Shown piece after piece: positions 45,750 through 57,712 of a stretch of DNA of 64,000 bases; position 1 is the stretch's first letter, and each line of letters opens with the position of its first letter. Made by a program: the position numbers and the translations under genes. Below the pieces are notes generated by a model. The model was not told the origin of the DNA. It saw nothing but the letters and a program-made list of their open reading frames with translations, and did no database searches. The stretch lies in assembly GCA_022410635.1 (NCBI GenBank), contig JAJVDF010000230.1, forward strand, positions 1,139,126 through 1,203,125. The letters run 5' to 3'. Source of the stretch: Tretioscincus oriximinensis. Lineage: Eukaryota > Chordata > Lepidosauria > Squamata > Gymnophthalmidae.

Positions 45750-48700
45750 AATGATGATCGCTGTGTCTGCAGTTGCCTTACCATGAAAATCCGGTACACC
45801 CGCAGTTCTGCAGGGGGACTGTTCGCCTTACTACAGCTCCTTTTGCTCTCCCAAAGGAAGAAATAAATAGTCACTGAATAACATCCAGCCGCTGCAGCAG
45901 TTTCTGAACGAAAAACTGAAGGTTGTCTATGCGCCTGGACTGATGGGAACTGTAGTTCGGAAACTGCCAGTAAGACCACGGTAATAATTTGATTAGTGGC
46001 AATAATACATTTTTTTTAGCATAGAATCTTTTCTATTACCAGGCAGGATTGCTTCGTTCTTGTTGGGCCAGAGGACAGCAAACTTTCAAGTATTTTCCCC
46101 CACTTCTTTCTCTCTATATCCAAAACTAAAATATTCACTATAATGATCGGAATGATGGACCTGATGACCCTGGAGGTCTCTTCCAACTCTACAATTCCAA
46201 TAATGGCCATATATGAATACGTGCAAGAATATAAAATAATACCTTTGTGACATTCATACAATCACTGGCGTTCAGTCTCTGGAGGACCAGAGATGGTGGA
46301 ATATATAAAACTGCCAGGGAATCTGGGTCAGGGGTCCTATAATTACGCCATACAGAAATTTTAGTCAATGTTTGCTGCATTGTAATCTATACCTGTTCAA
46401 TTTCTCTCTTTTATATAAAGTTTATCTTATATTCTTTGTGGCAAACATGTCTCCTCTTACAAATGCACTTTTTATCTGGGAATGAGCCCTCATTTATTAT
46501 ACTTCTGACTGGTGAAAAAATGCCAGGTTTCATGTACATTCTTACACAGACATAGTTTATGAAATAGATGCTGGCTCACCTTTTTTTTTACTATTTATTT
46601 CAGATTTTTTTTCATCTGCAAAAAATTTTCAGTCTCACAGGTTTCATTACTGATAGCAGCATTCTAAATTAAAACTTTTGCATTCATTAATTAAAAGCAG
46701 ATTAAAAAATACATTTTCAAAGAATTCATCCTTGAAGTGCCCAAGCAAATTAAAAAGCATGCAGATGCTATGCATTTAGTATTTTTTTTACTTGTGTGTC
46801 AGTGTAAATTCTATATAGCCATTGCTGGTGACACACCCTGGTCAAGAAGCACTGATTTCAATTCCACCAGAGGAGTCATATTTAGATCTATTATACAAGG
46901 GAATGTTAGATCATTGTTAACATTATTGAAAAAATGTATATCACAGGCTCTGCTGACACAGCCACATATATTTGAGTTCAGCTCTCATTTGTGATCTGTT
47001 CAGCTGTATTTGTGATCTGCACTAACTTGTTACTAATTTCTCTCTACAGCCTCAACAACCATAGCTGGACTGGCCAAGCCTAATAGGAACTATAGGATAA
47101 AAATTCAAGGCTACATACAGACATCCAACATTTTAAGGCTCNGTTCTCATTATTCCACTATATATCCTGGAATAAAGTCCAGACTGTGCCTGCATTATGA
47201 ATATTTAAATATAGTGGTAAAAAATAAGCATTGCTTGTGTCCCCTTAGAAGCTTTAGTGTTTCCATAGAATTGTATCCTTCAAAACCCATTAACTTTACT
47301 TATTCCATTGCTTTTGATTAAACTGCTTGGTTCCAGAATACCCATCTTTGTTATAGACTATTCAGCCACAGCAGAAGAGGTAAGTGACATCTACATGCAG
47401 TACTGATGAAAACTGCAACATACAACATAACATTATGAAATTACTTAAGGGATTCTGTGGCTGGTTCAGCTTTCAACAGCATTATGNGATTTCTTCATTC
47501 TTGCACACAGATGGCAAAAAATCTTAAGTAAGACNAAGATTCTTGAGGATCCTTGAAGACAGCTTGAAAACAAGCAAAGTCCCAGACAAATTNAGCAGAA
47601 CTAACTACATTAGCTGTGTAGCCTGCATTCTTTGCTAGGTCACACAAAAAATGCCAAAAGATTATCAAAGAAAGTAAGTAAAGCTTTCACCTCATTTTAT
47701 ATGAAAATAGTTCCAATCAAGCCAAAAAGAAATATTACAGAGCACTGCTGTGTGGAGTCTGGAACCATAGATTGGAAGGCAGTGGCACCAAACTGGCCAC
47801 AGACTATTCACAGACTAATCCCCAATTTCCATCTGAACATCCCTGACTGGAAAACAAATTCTGCAGAGCTTGAAATAGTTATCTGAAATGGAATAGTTAT
47901 TCCCCCTTATGGTCCTGATGTTCAAATCCTAGTAAAATCAGAATAGTTTATTAAATAAACAAAAGTACAACCACTTAAATCTTGTACATGATTTACAAAT
48001 TATACTGAACATTGAAATCACTTTCTGTAAATGAATAAAATGAAAAAATCACAGTTCAGAGCAAGGCCTGTTGAATTGTGAAGACAGAAAACATCTATCA
48101 CTTATTTTGTTTCTCTTTCTTTGTGAATGGTGATTGACAGAGGCATCCCATTAACTGCATTCCAGGACTCTGGAAAGGAAAGGAGACCAACAAAGGTAAT
48201 AAATGCATGGATTAATTATGCTCAGATCTATTTACATCCAGATTCCTTAACACAGAAAAGCATAATTCTATTCAGGGGCTGTCTTAGAATTATCACTNCT
48301 ATCAAACTGAATAAACACAAGACCACCATCATAGTCTTTGGGGCCAAAATGTTGGTTTAAAATATTTTTTTTAAAAAAAAAATAGTCATATCTGTTTCAT
48401 TTAACAGAAACAAACTTACATAAGACGAAAGAAAGATTTCTGGAGCAAAAACATTCGTTGTTTTTAAATAACGTTATGATTAAGCAAACGCTTCTTTTAA
48501 AGGGACGCTTTCAGTGTCTCCTTTGCATTATAAACTCGTGTTTTTAAAAGGAAATCAAAACTGCGCCCCAATTTTAAACTAGGGGCGCTTATGACTCAAG
48601 AGCCTTACGCAAAACATGAGCCAATTCCAGCTATTCAGCTAAGATCCATTACAGAAATGTAAAGACACCTTAAAACGTGACAGCAGACAGCTTATCCATT
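45750..48700. other. AT-rich sequence between the two candidate enhancers
   Basis: No gene and few repeats apart from a decayed family A-like trace at 47110-47240. A dense run of homeodomain-type sites (ATTAATTAAAAGCAG) occurs near 46686-46701. Possibly regulatory, but unsupported. Confidence 0.35.
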
Positions 48701-48719
48701 TCTCTCGCCTCTTCCTCTT

Positions 48720-49240
48720 TCCCGGCTCGAAGCGTTCAGGTCCACCCAATGCACAACAGACGGCAGCGAAGTCCATCCGGTCCACGGTGATTCACAGCCT
48801 CGCTACACTGTTGGAGGAGCTGCTGCGACCTGCCCGCGCCTTCCCAGCCTTCGAAAAGGTATTTGGGGGCCCGCCGTGCATTGCTGTTCCTGGCGGTCGT
48901 CGGGACACCTCCAAGCGGAAGGGACCCTTCGCTTCGTTTCCAGTTCCGCACCTCGCCGAAGGTGGATCGGAAAAGGGAGACGCGGCGGGCCCGGCCACTC
49001 TCCGAGCAGCAAGGGCGGGTGCGGGTGGGCGGAGGGGACGGGGGCGCAGAGAGTCAGGGCGGCGGCGGCGCCNCAGTGGTAGGGAAACGTCCAAAGCCAT
49101 ACGCTTAATGGGAGCAATTAGTCTCAGATAAGCCCCAGAATTCCTGTTGCTGCCCGCGAAGGAGGCTTCGGGTCGAGTCGGGGGGGGAGCCAGGAAGCGC
49201 CGCTTGGGTTAGATAAACTGAAAGCCTCAATCCGCGCAGG
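48720..49240. promoter_or_regulatory. candidate GATA-containing enhancer / CpG island, about 4 kb upstream of NKX2-5
   Basis: A CpG-rich block (48720-49080) runs into a less GC-rich stretch with closely spaced homeodomain and GATA motifs: TTAATG near 49105, CAATTA at 49115-49120, AGATAAG at 49126-49132 and AGATAAAC at 49211-49218. No transposon was recognised inside it. A GATA-dependent element is known roughly 3 kb upstream of mouse Nkx2-5, so this is a positional candidate. Whether it is an enhancer or just a CpG island cannot be decided without cross-species alignment. Confidence 0.4.
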
Positions 49241-49399
49241 ATGAGGAAGATGGATCACCAGCAAGGCCCAGCAGCAAGGCGCCTTCCCAAAGGAATTCAC
49301 AGGATGAAGCCCCTCGGTAGAACCCTGTGCGCCACGTGGACCCGTAGGACGCGCGAAAGGCTTCTTCCCACGTGACATGTTTTTCAAGGCAAGTTCTTC

Positions 49400-51530
49400 C
49401 GCTTTAGGGAAGTTATAAGGCGCCTTCTGGACGGGCTGCGGGAACTAAACAAAAAACTGCCGGCTTCCGGTTTCTCTACTTCCCCACAGAATTCCTATTT
49501 CCTGGTTTGTGGCTCTTAGTCGTGTTTCTGCCTGCTTTTATACCCTGCTTTTTTCATGAAGACAAGTGCTTATTTTAAAAACTTGGACACCTCCACAAAG
49601 CTGCAGGTAGTAACAGTAGCAGCAGTGCAAAAAGTGAAATGGAGCTGCGTTGTACTGCTGACGCAGGGGCCTGCTGGGAAGTGTAGTCCAAGTAGCAGGC
49701 AATCTCTTCTGCCCAGCCAGCCTGCATGGGGCCTTGACCTGAGGGCTACAGCTGCCTGCCTGAACCACAGTTCCCTCTGGAAGATAAGAAGCCTCTTTAG
49801 CCAATCTATATCCAGTCCCACCCACAGGAAATATTTTTGCTGCTTACAGGAAGTTGGATGAGAGACCCATCTATACAGGGAATCAAGGCCCCCATCCCTG
49901 ACCATGTTCCAAAGTGCTGTAAAATGATTTCTTCTGCTTCCAGGTCATTCTTGCGCACGGTTTCTGACACAAATAGCTGTTCAATCATGTTTGCTATTTT
50001 TTTTAAAAAAATCATTACTAGCTTTGTCATAATAACTTTGTCATTAAAGAAGGTATGAATGATTCTTGAAGTCTAGAAACAATTTGGTGAGAAACTGATT
50101 GATGGAATAAAGGAAATGCAAAAATAGAAGTAACTATAACTTGGGCAGAAGCTCAAGATACATTACAAGGCCTTTTTTGCACTTGNTGTTATTATTCTGG
50201 ATTATTTAGAATAAGATCCTGCCTGCCATCCGCAATGCTAGAGCACAAACAGCAGATGGTGTGTCCCAATTCCGGAATACGAAATAAGGCCCAGTCAGAA
50301 ACGCCCTTAGGCACCATTTCTTTGCTTAAGTGGTAAAGATTTTCAACTCCTAGGAGTACAAGAGGGATGCAAAATCCCACTGGAGTACCTTGTGGACTGA
50401 TGCTGTGCAGGGTTACTTCCAGACAGAATGAGAAGACCTGTGAGTGTGTGTCCAGTCTCTCCTCTAAGCAGACAAGGCGGTTAGGTGAAATAATTCTTCA
50501 GCACATTCCAATAGCCCCTTTATGTATAGCACACCTTAATAGAGCAGCCAAATAAAACACAGCTCAGATAAAACCATGCAGTTTCTTTGATGTTTTGCAG
50601 CTAAATTCTGGTACATTTTTAATGCTGCAACTGAACTGGCTCTCACAGGAACTGAGCTCTGTTGAGAAGAATATAAAGAAGAAAACCTGCAGCGCTCTTG
50701 TCTATGTGGATACAACCCAGGCATGTCCAGTGGGGAAACAAGGTTTGCTTCCATGGATTTGGGCATTTTACTTGAACAGTGAAAATTACGCATTTTATCC
50801 ATAGTAGAGTTGTTTTTGTATCCCATGGGTGACTATATCACTGAAGCCCTCTGCAGAACAGTTGATAGTGGGTGCAGGGCTACATCTCTGTGCTTGAATT
50901 GTCGCCTAGCTGGACACAAGATTATGCTGGAAACATGATTCTGAAGAAAGACCAAAATAATGGAGTCCGACTCATAGAAACAGTTCATTGCGAATATTAG
51001 GGTGGGCTGGCTTACATGAGGTTTTAAATCAGACATGTGACCAGATCCTTTGTTCACAAACAAATACAGTTGGCCCAGCCTTTTTTTAACCCTGTATTTT
51101 GTGCACTTCTTTTCCCTATAGGACATGATGTATTTTATTACAGACAAGTGTTCCCCAAGCCTATTTAACTATACATTGATTTCTCTCCAGTGATTCATAA
51201 TACCCACGAGACTTCCATTTCAGGTAAAAAAAATATTTCCACTGAGCCACATTTGACGAAATTTATTTCCCTAAGTAAAGTAAGTGCTATCGGAAGCTGG
51301 AAGCTTTAGCAGAAGCAAATCTCCTTCATCTTGGGGCTTCTAGCACTGCAGGTGCATTTATTCCAGATTCCTTGAGTTATCGGTTATCCATCAGGCACAT
51401 TGGGTCTTTCTCTGCCTCTGTTGTTTTTCTTTACTATTGACAAGGCCTTGGGCCTCACATCTTGAATCTTTTGACTTGAAAGCTTTCTGAATGACTGGTG
51501 CCACGATCCTTCTTCACCAAAACCTTTTCA
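49400..51530. other. intergenic sequence upstream of NKX2-5
   Basis: No gene seen. The only recognisable element is the decayed family B-like copy at 50196. Confidence 0.45.
50196..50305. mobile_element. decayed family B-like copy
   Basis: ATTCTGGATTATTTAGAATA and TTCCGGAATACGAAATAAGG mark the two arms. Confidence 0.45.
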
Positions 51531-51540
51531 GGGTGACTTA

Positions 51541-51685
51541 GGCTGCGCCCACACATCACTTATACCACTGTCACTGGATATACCATAATGAAGCATGGAT
51601 GGTCTGGAATCAACTANTCCACACAATGCTTTATTGTAGAATATCCAACTATAATGGACTAAATAAGTGATGTGTGGCTGCAGCA
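51541..51685. mobile_element. family A palindromic MITE, reference copy
   Basis: This is a 145-bp near-palindrome. It starts GGCTGC(A/G)(T/C)CCACAC and ends with the inverted form, and its inner arms also pair (ATTCCAC..., TGGATAT..., CACAATAAAGCAT). It is flanked by TTA on both sides (51538-51540 and 51686-51688), a 3-bp target duplication. It has no coding capacity. A 3-bp TWA duplication with a GG-starting inverted repeat is typical of PIF/Harbinger non-autonomous elements; the superfamily assignment is inferred. Confidence 0.85.
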
Positions 51686-51984
51686 TTAGGTCTGTTCCGG
51701 AAACTGTCCCTGCCTGATCTGTGCAGTGCAGTTTAACCCCTCACGCTGCCTCCTGAAATCCAGAATATTATTCCTGCTCGAAATAACAGCCTTAAAAAAA
51801 GGAAACTAAAAGCCCTTTCTTCTCCAGGAGGTTCTAAGCCGCATATCAGCCCCAAGATCTTGGTCTCACCGCCCTACTTCTAGCAAGAACACTTGGCGCT
51901 CAAAGGCCCTCGCCCGGGAGTCCCAGCTTGGCTCCTTCTGGATTGCCAACGGAATGTTGTAGGGTGTCGCCAAGAATTTAATCA

Positions 51985-52200
51985 TCAGCATTATAATCGT
52001 TATTCACGTTTATTTATAATGCCCCTTTCACCAAGGGGCAGTGAACATAACTTGTTGTTTTCTCCACAACAGACACCCTGTGAAGTAGGTGGGGCTAGGA
52101 GAGTTCTAAAGAGCTGTGATTGGCCCAAGTTCACCCAGCTGGCTTCTTGGAGGAGCGTGGAATCGAACCGGGATACCCCAAAGTAGCTCTACTCCAACAT
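51985..52200 (-). mobile_element. tRNA-derived SINE, Sauria-SINE-like
   Basis: Same family as the element at 35607, here 130 bp upstream of the NKX2-5 CpG island. The B box is still recognisable (reverse of GAATCGAACCGGGA). Confidence 0.65.
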
Positions 52201-52329
52201 AACCTGATCTGGGCCATATTCTATGCACCCAATAAATAAAGGGTGCCACTAAAGAGGTCTACTGGGCAGTGGGGGCGGATTGAGCTGTTTCCCATGCAGC
52301 GCCGGCCATGCTATAATAGTTTCTGGGGA

Positions 52330-53172
52330 AGGAAGGAGGGAAAGGCTGGCCGTCGCGGGAGATGACGTCTCTCTGTCGCCCTCCCGCCGGCCTCCCTTCC
52401 ACAGGGGCGACCCTCAGCCCTAAGGCCCAGAAGCAACACCAAGGCGCACGTCGAACTCTCTCAGGATGTTGCTCTGAGGTGGAGAGAACCAAAGGAGGCG
52501 CCCGCTCCGCCAGGCCTCCCCTGCACCGGCTGCTCCCTGCCTGCTCCGCTTTCCCACAGCCACCAGAAGGACTGTAGTCGTTCGGCCAGGGTGGGAAACG
52601 CACTGCTCTGGCCCCGCCCCTCTCCCGGCATCTCTCCCTCCCACCCCACCCCCGTCTGGGCAGGCACCAGGAGGCCAGGCCGCCGCCTTGGCCTGGTTTC
52701 CTCGCTTTCGCCTTCCATGCTAGATGACGGCGTGGCGTCAGACCTTTCCGCAGTCACACAAGCGCCGGGGCGCCCTTTGAGCCGAGGAAGAGGCGCAAAC
52801 GGCTGGGGCCGACCGACGGCGCTCCCTCCCAGCAGCAGTTCTGCCAGCCTGCATAACTATATTAGGCGGGCCTGGAGCGGCCCTCTCCCTCTGAGGCCGT
52901 CGGGGCGCCAGGCCTGGCCAATGGGGTAGCCCCTCCGCCTCCTCCCAGGCCCACGTCCCGCCTCCTGCTGCCGTCGGGTCCTGCCTCCTGCCTGCCTACC
53001 TGCCTGCAGGGANCGAGCGGAGGGCGGCGGCACTGTTATGCGCCCTTGGGCAAGCGGGCGCACGCGGGGGCCGCCGCAGGGGAAGGCGGAGGCCGGGCTG
53101 CGCTTCTCGGCGGCGGCTGCGGGGCTCCTTCCGCCGCTGCTGCTCCCTCCCTCCCTCCCGCCGGCGCCCACC
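52330..53172 (+). promoter_or_regulatory. NKX2-5: CpG-rich promoter and 5' leader region of NKX2-5
   Basis: This is a GC- and CpG-rich block directly upstream of the NKX2-5 start codon. It contains a GC box (GCCCCGCCCC, about 52611-52620) and an AT-rich island at 52853-52866 about 310 bp before the ATG. The island contains CTATATTAGG, which could serve as a TATA-like element or as a CArG-type SRF site with one mismatch. The transcription start cannot be fixed from sequence. An in-frame ATG at 53038 lies in the presumed leader. Promoter identity rests on position and composition; the exact limits are uncertain. Confidence 0.7.
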
Positions 53173-53470
53173 ATGTTCGCCAGCCCCGCGGCCACCACGA
53201 CGCCGTTCTCGGTGAAGGACATCTTGAGCCTGGAGCAGCAGCCCAGCGGGCTGGCGGCGGCTGCCATGGAGCTCTCGGCGCTGGGCTCCCCTTCCTCCTG
53301 CATGCTGGCCACCTTCAAGCAGGAGGCGTACCCGCCCGAGGATCAGGGCCACGTCCCGCCCGACGGCCAGGCGGCCAAAAGCAACGGCCACCCTTTCCCC
53401 AGCGCCTTCTATGGAGCCAAGAGCTACCTGGAGATGGAGCCCGGCAAGGGGCCCAAAGGGGAGAAGAAAG
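53173..53470 (+). CDS. NKX2-5: NKX2-5 homeobox transcription factor, coding exon 1
   Basis: This exon encodes residues 1-99 of a 302-residue NK2-class homeodomain protein, the nuclear factor that drives heart-field and cardiomyocyte gene expression. The start is the ATG in a strong Kozak context (CCCACCATGT), where the protein aligns with the vertebrate N terminus (MFASPA). The tinman repression motif, FSVKDILSLEQQ, is at residues 12-23. The SSCMLATFKQEAY block at residues 41-53 is also typical of the family. The exon ends GAGAAGAAAG, followed by the donor GTAAAG at 53471, in phase 1; the junction codon is a split Glu, as in other vertebrates. The frame stays open upstream to an ATG at 53038, so an N-terminally extended form is possible but unlikely. 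The middle of the exon product is variable, which is normal for this gene. Gene identity is essentially certain. Confidence 0.98.
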
Positions 53471-53702
53471 GTAAAGGCCGCACCGAGGAGAAGCAAAGGC
53501 GGCCCTGGCGCTGCTGCCGAAAAAGTCCTCCAAGCGGAGGGGGTTGGGGAGCGAGGAAGGAAGGACTGGACCTGGCGGGGGTCTGCGGGACCGCAAAGGG
53601 CAGCCATGGGCAGGGGGATCCAGTGGATCGCAGCAAAGCAGGGAATCCTCTGAAACGCAAAAGAGCTCAGCAACATTGCCGTTTTGTACCCTGAAAATTT
53701 AG

Positions 53703-53797
53703 GGCTGCATCACTTACTGATTCCACTTTATTCCACAATAAAGCAATGTGTGGACAGATTTTATTCCTGAATATCGATGCTTTATTGTGGAATATCA
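53703..53797. mobile_element. family A MITE, truncated, in NKX2-5 intron 1
   Basis: This copy runs from GGCTGCATCACTTA to GTGGAATATCATT and lacks the last third. It abuts a (TTCC)n tract (53799-53830) and lies 233 bp after the splice donor. Confidence 0.75.
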
Positions 53798-54169
53798 TTT
53801 CCTTCCTTCCTTCCTTTCTTCCTTCCTTCCGTGACCCCCACAGCCATAGGGAATGGCAGTNCCTCTCTGGGCAGTTGGTAATGTGGTTGTTTTACGGGGG
53901 ACCCTTTTCCGGGGCGCCCTGGGCAGAGAGGGGCCTCCATGGCGAATGACAACTAGCTGCCCATTTAGGCGCATTGCGCTTGACTTCCGAGGTGTTTTCG
54001 ATGCACCAGCGGGGCTTAATCCGGATCTCCGTGCAGCGAGGGACTGGGAGGGAGTGACTCCCTTTGCGCCAGCATGTTCCCCAAAGGCGTGATTCGGAGT
54101 GGGGAATTCCCTGCGCCCTCCCTCAGAGGCCGCCCAGGTGGCTAATCCGTAGTCAGAGATGTTAACCCA

Positions 54170-54293
54170 GGCTGCATCCACACGGAGNCTTATCCTGGNC
54201 TGNCNCTCGGAANAGGAGCCTGCNAATCACATGCTAGTGTNGGCTATGGCAGGCCCCGAATGACCCAGAATAAGGTTCCGTGTGAATGGAGCC
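54170..54293. mobile_element. family B MITE in NKX2-5 intron 1
   Basis: This copy runs from GGCTGCATCCACACGGAG to GTGTGAATGGAGCC. It contains many Ns, so the assembly is uncertain here, and it lacks part of the central palindrome. Confidence 0.7.
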
Positions 54294-54727
54294 TCAGTTT
54301 AGGGTCCGGCCTGGATTTCTTTTACATTTCTCTCCCACACACTTCCTGAACCTGGCAGTTTATTAGAGCTACTAACAAGGCCATTATTTCCCGGGGATCT
54401 TATTAATGCTGCTCAGCCGTGGACAGGGTGTGGATCGTAGCACCTAACCCATGCCTCCCTGGGGTGCCACGAAGGCCTCCCATAGGCACTGGCCCGGTTT
54501 CCCGGCAGCTCTTCACTGCTCCGGGGCGCTGCTCAGATTGGCCTGGCCTCTGGTGTGGAGCCCTTCCCCAGGCTTCAATATTGGGACCACAGCTGCCTTT
54601 CGTTGGTCCATTTTAAGCCCAGTCTCTCTTATTCGTCTTTTTTAAATGGGCTACTGGTGCCCGGTTGGTAACACAACAAAAGCGGCCCCCGGGAGAGCAA
54701 CGAGTTAAACTCGCTTTTTCTCCATAA

Positions 54728-55012
54728 TTAATCCTGGAATATAGTCCCTCGGAATAGGAGCCTGCCAACCACATGCTAGTGTAGACTCTGCCATACGGGT
54801 GGCCAAGCTCTGTCCCGAGATGTGACCCAGAATAAGGCTGCGTGTGGATGGGGCCTGTGCTGCTTATTTATATAACACTCCACTGACTTATGCCACTATT
54901 ATTGGATAGTCCACAATAAAGCACCGTGGGAGCAGACGTATTCCTGAATAGCCCTGCTTTATTGTGGGAACAGCCAGTTATAGTGGAATAAATAAGGGAT
55001 ATGTGGCTGCAG
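54728..55012. mobile_element. adjacent family B and family A copies in NKX2-5 intron 1
   Basis: Positions 54728-54855 are a B copy with a deleted centre, ending GTGTGGATGGGGCC. Positions 54885-55012 are an A copy ending ATGTGGCTGCAG. Together they form a compact two-element block. Confidence 0.7.
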
Positions 55013-55273
55013 GTGGCATTTTGTGCACCTTTGGCGCACCTATTCCAGGCCCTGCGGTTGACGTCCAGGCCTCGTGGTCTTGTGCACCTGGGTGCTTTCG
55101 CAACTTACAAACCTGCAGCCTCCCTGCCGGAATGTGCGGGAATCGGCTACAATCGGAAGCCGCGTCTCCGTCTGGCTGGGAAAGAAACTCATCCATCTGC
55201 GTTTTGGGGGTGGGGAGCCCCAAAGCAGAGCCTGGCTTTTCGGGGGAGCTCCAAAGGTCCAAGGCCATGAAGC

Positions 55274-55360
55274 TCTTATTTATTTATTTATTTATTTGTT
55301 TATTTATTTATTTATTGACTTACTTACTTACTTTACCTTACTTGCTTGCTTGCTTGCTTG

Positions 55361-55458
<98 letters not shown>

Positions 55459-55474
55459 ACTTACTTACTAGGAG
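55274..55474. repeat. 200-bp tetranucleotide tract in NKX2-5 intron 1
   Basis: (TTTA)n changes to (CTTA)n, then a (CTTG)n patch, then long (CTTA)n. A family B element starts where it ends. Confidence 0.9.
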
Positions 55475-55584
55475 CCTTCTAACCACATGCTTGTGTAGAC
55501 TATGGCAAAATCTATACTAGCATGTGGATGGCCAAGCTGTGCCCCAAGATGTGACCCAGAATAAGGCTCCGTGTGGATGGGGCC
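55469..55584. mobile_element. family B MITE abutting a microsatellite in NKX2-5 intron 1
   Basis: A left-truncated B copy begins directly at the end of the (TTAC)n tract and ends GTGTGGATGGGGCC. Confidence 0.7.
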
Positions 55585-55634
55585 AAACTTACATTCATGT
55601 TCCACCCTATACCCAGAGGTCTCAGGGCGAATGA

Positions 55635-55715
55635 CAATAAAATTGTTCTTATTGTTAACTGCCCTGAGACCTTCGGGTATGGGGCGGTATAGAAATGCAA
55701 ATGAACGAATCAATA
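55635..55715 (+). mobile_element. SINE/LINE 3' tail fragment
   Basis: AACTGCCCTGAGACCTTCGG and GGGCGGTATAGAAATGCAAA resemble the 3' tail of the SINE at 63263. A similar tail lies at 11585-11640 (CTGTCCTGAGACATTTGGG, GTGGTATAAAAATC). Confidence 0.5.
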
Positions 55716-56190
55716 ACTGAAAGGCCATCGAAACAGTTGAAACGGAACACTTAAAATGGAAATAGTAAGGGTGCCTTCAAGGCGAGGGACGTCTGGGATT
55801 CGGTTTCTTTCCGACACAGGTTCTTTGCAAGGTCTGCTGCGATGGGATTTGGGAAGGGGAGTCAGGAAGCGGCCTGCCCGGCCTCCAGGTAGTGAGACCG
55901 AGGAGCCTCGTCTTCACCACCATCCCCTGTGCAAAAGGCGTTGGAGGGGCCTGGGAGGAGCGTCTCCAAGGACGGAAGGAAGGATTTCAGACCCTTTCCA
56001 ACGCGCACCCAGTTCAAGGCAGGAGAAACAGGCCTGAGGAAGCTCTCCGGGTTCTGTGTCCGGTGGCCCCCAAAGCATCCTTCGGCATAGCGCCCCTGGG
56101 AGCTCTCGGGGTCTCCTTGTTCCGTTTCTAGTGGCAGAAAGTGTCGAGCTAAACAGCACGACTTAAGCAACATCCCCTGTGTCATCCTGA

Positions 56191-56299
56191 CTGTGCTTTA
56201 TTCCGGAATACCGAACTATAGTGGGGAAATTGAGCAATATCTGGCTGTAAAGCTGCATCCACACCTCGCTTGTTTATTCCACTATAGCTGGNTGTTCCG
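56191..56299. mobile_element. rearranged family A halves in NKX2-5 intron 1
   Basis: A right half of A (56191-56247) is followed by a left half starting GCTGCATCCACAC (56252-56299), the reverse of the normal order. Confidence 0.6.
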
Positions 56300-57036
56300 T
56301 GTAATTCTCCTGGGGAAGCCGAGGGGCGTGGAGGACGCTCCCCTTGCCTCGGGTCTGTCCAGTGGAGCCCAGCTTCCAGTGGGTCTGCGCTGGCCCCAGC
56401 CTCCACGCGCTCCTGGGGAGACAATCTGCCCAAGTGGGGACGCAGCAGGTCTTTGGAAATTTCATACTCGCAGAGGAGGGAGATTTCCGGAAATTAGTAT
56501 TGGGAGCCGTCCGCAGAAAGCTGACGAGGACTAAAGTCAGTGTGTTGAGCAATAAAGGAGAACCTTGGANAAATTAAGGAAAGGTTTTTCCAATAGGGTC
56601 TTAGAGCTCGGAGGGTATTTTGCTGTCCTTGCCTTTGAAACGAAATATTGAGTTATATAGCCGCATTCCTACCCAAATCATGGCACCTACTTCTGGATAA
56701 AGACTTNGCAATGTGCTTCTAGGGTCATGTAATTCGTGGAGGCATCTTGAAGTGGCTGCCACTCAGTCACCATTCACAGCATTTGAAGAAGGGCTCCGTC
56801 AGTGGTGGGACGCAAGCCCAGGACGGTCTCTTCTGCAGAGAGGCTGCGGCTCCCTTAACCTGAGTTGGAGGCGCCTTCTCGGGTATTTTCACTCACATTT
56901 CGAGGGCTGAAATTTCAGAATGATCTGATCCAGTCGCTTCTCCTGCAGATTGTCTTTCCTGGTTTTAACTGAGTAGCAGCTCAGTCATAGCCCTTTTTTA
57001 CACTGAATCCAGATTTGCTGGATTTTCCGCTCCAAT

Positions 57037-57285
57037 CATAAGAACATAAGAACATAAGAAGAGCCACACTGGATCAGGCCACAGCCCATCGAGTCCAGCA
57101 TTCTGTGTCACACAGAGGCCCANCAGATGNACCTGGGCAGTCCGAACAGAGGAAAGCAAAATATGCTGNTCCTGTTCGTGACTCCCTGCAAATGGTATTT
57201 CAAAAGTCCTGCCTGTTGCTCCATCCCGGAGGCGACATCCAGACAGCTATCTTAGTATCCATTTATACCCTTAGTGTCCATCGAA
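57037..57285 (-). mobile_element. CR1 LINE 3' tail in NKX2-5 intron 1
   Basis: This is the noncoding 3' tail only, starting with repeated CATAAGAA units and containing ATCGAGTCCAGCATTCTGTG. It is truncated before the reverse-transcriptase region. Confidence 0.7.
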
Positions 57286-57712
57286 TGGAGAAACAGCAAA
57301 CCGCATGCTATTTTATACCCTGGTCACATCTTAAGTTTGAATCCCAGTTCAGTCCGCTTTCAGAATAGAACAAATGAATAATATCTTCCCATTATCCACA
57401 CCAAAGATTCTGAGGGAGAGAATTCCAGAATAAAGCATCTTTGCCTCTTTGCTGGCTGGTTCTCTCGCTCGGAAAGTGGACTGAAGCTGAAGTAAAACGT
57501 CAGTGTGCCCAGAGCCTTAGACTCCACCTGGGACTATTGGAAGGATGCTGTGGTCCAAGTGGGCCAGGGAAGAAGTGAGGCTGCTGCTGGGTTTGGAAGG
57601 TGCTGGGATTGAAAGATGAGGACGCTGGACCCTGGAAGGGGCAGCCAAAGACCCTGAGGACACAATGGAGAGCATTTGGGGGCTCCGTTTGCAGTGGGAC
57701 AGACGCGTTTAA

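Noticed and set aside
52996..53676. Minus-strand and other-frame open frames over NKX2-5 exon 1
   Set aside because: They are shadows of the GC-rich exon and its leader; the plus-strand NKX2-5 frame is the conserved one.
54964..55520. 148- and 172-residue open frames ending in Leu/Tyr repeats
   Set aside because: They are the translated TTTA/CTTA tract with transposon sequence in front.
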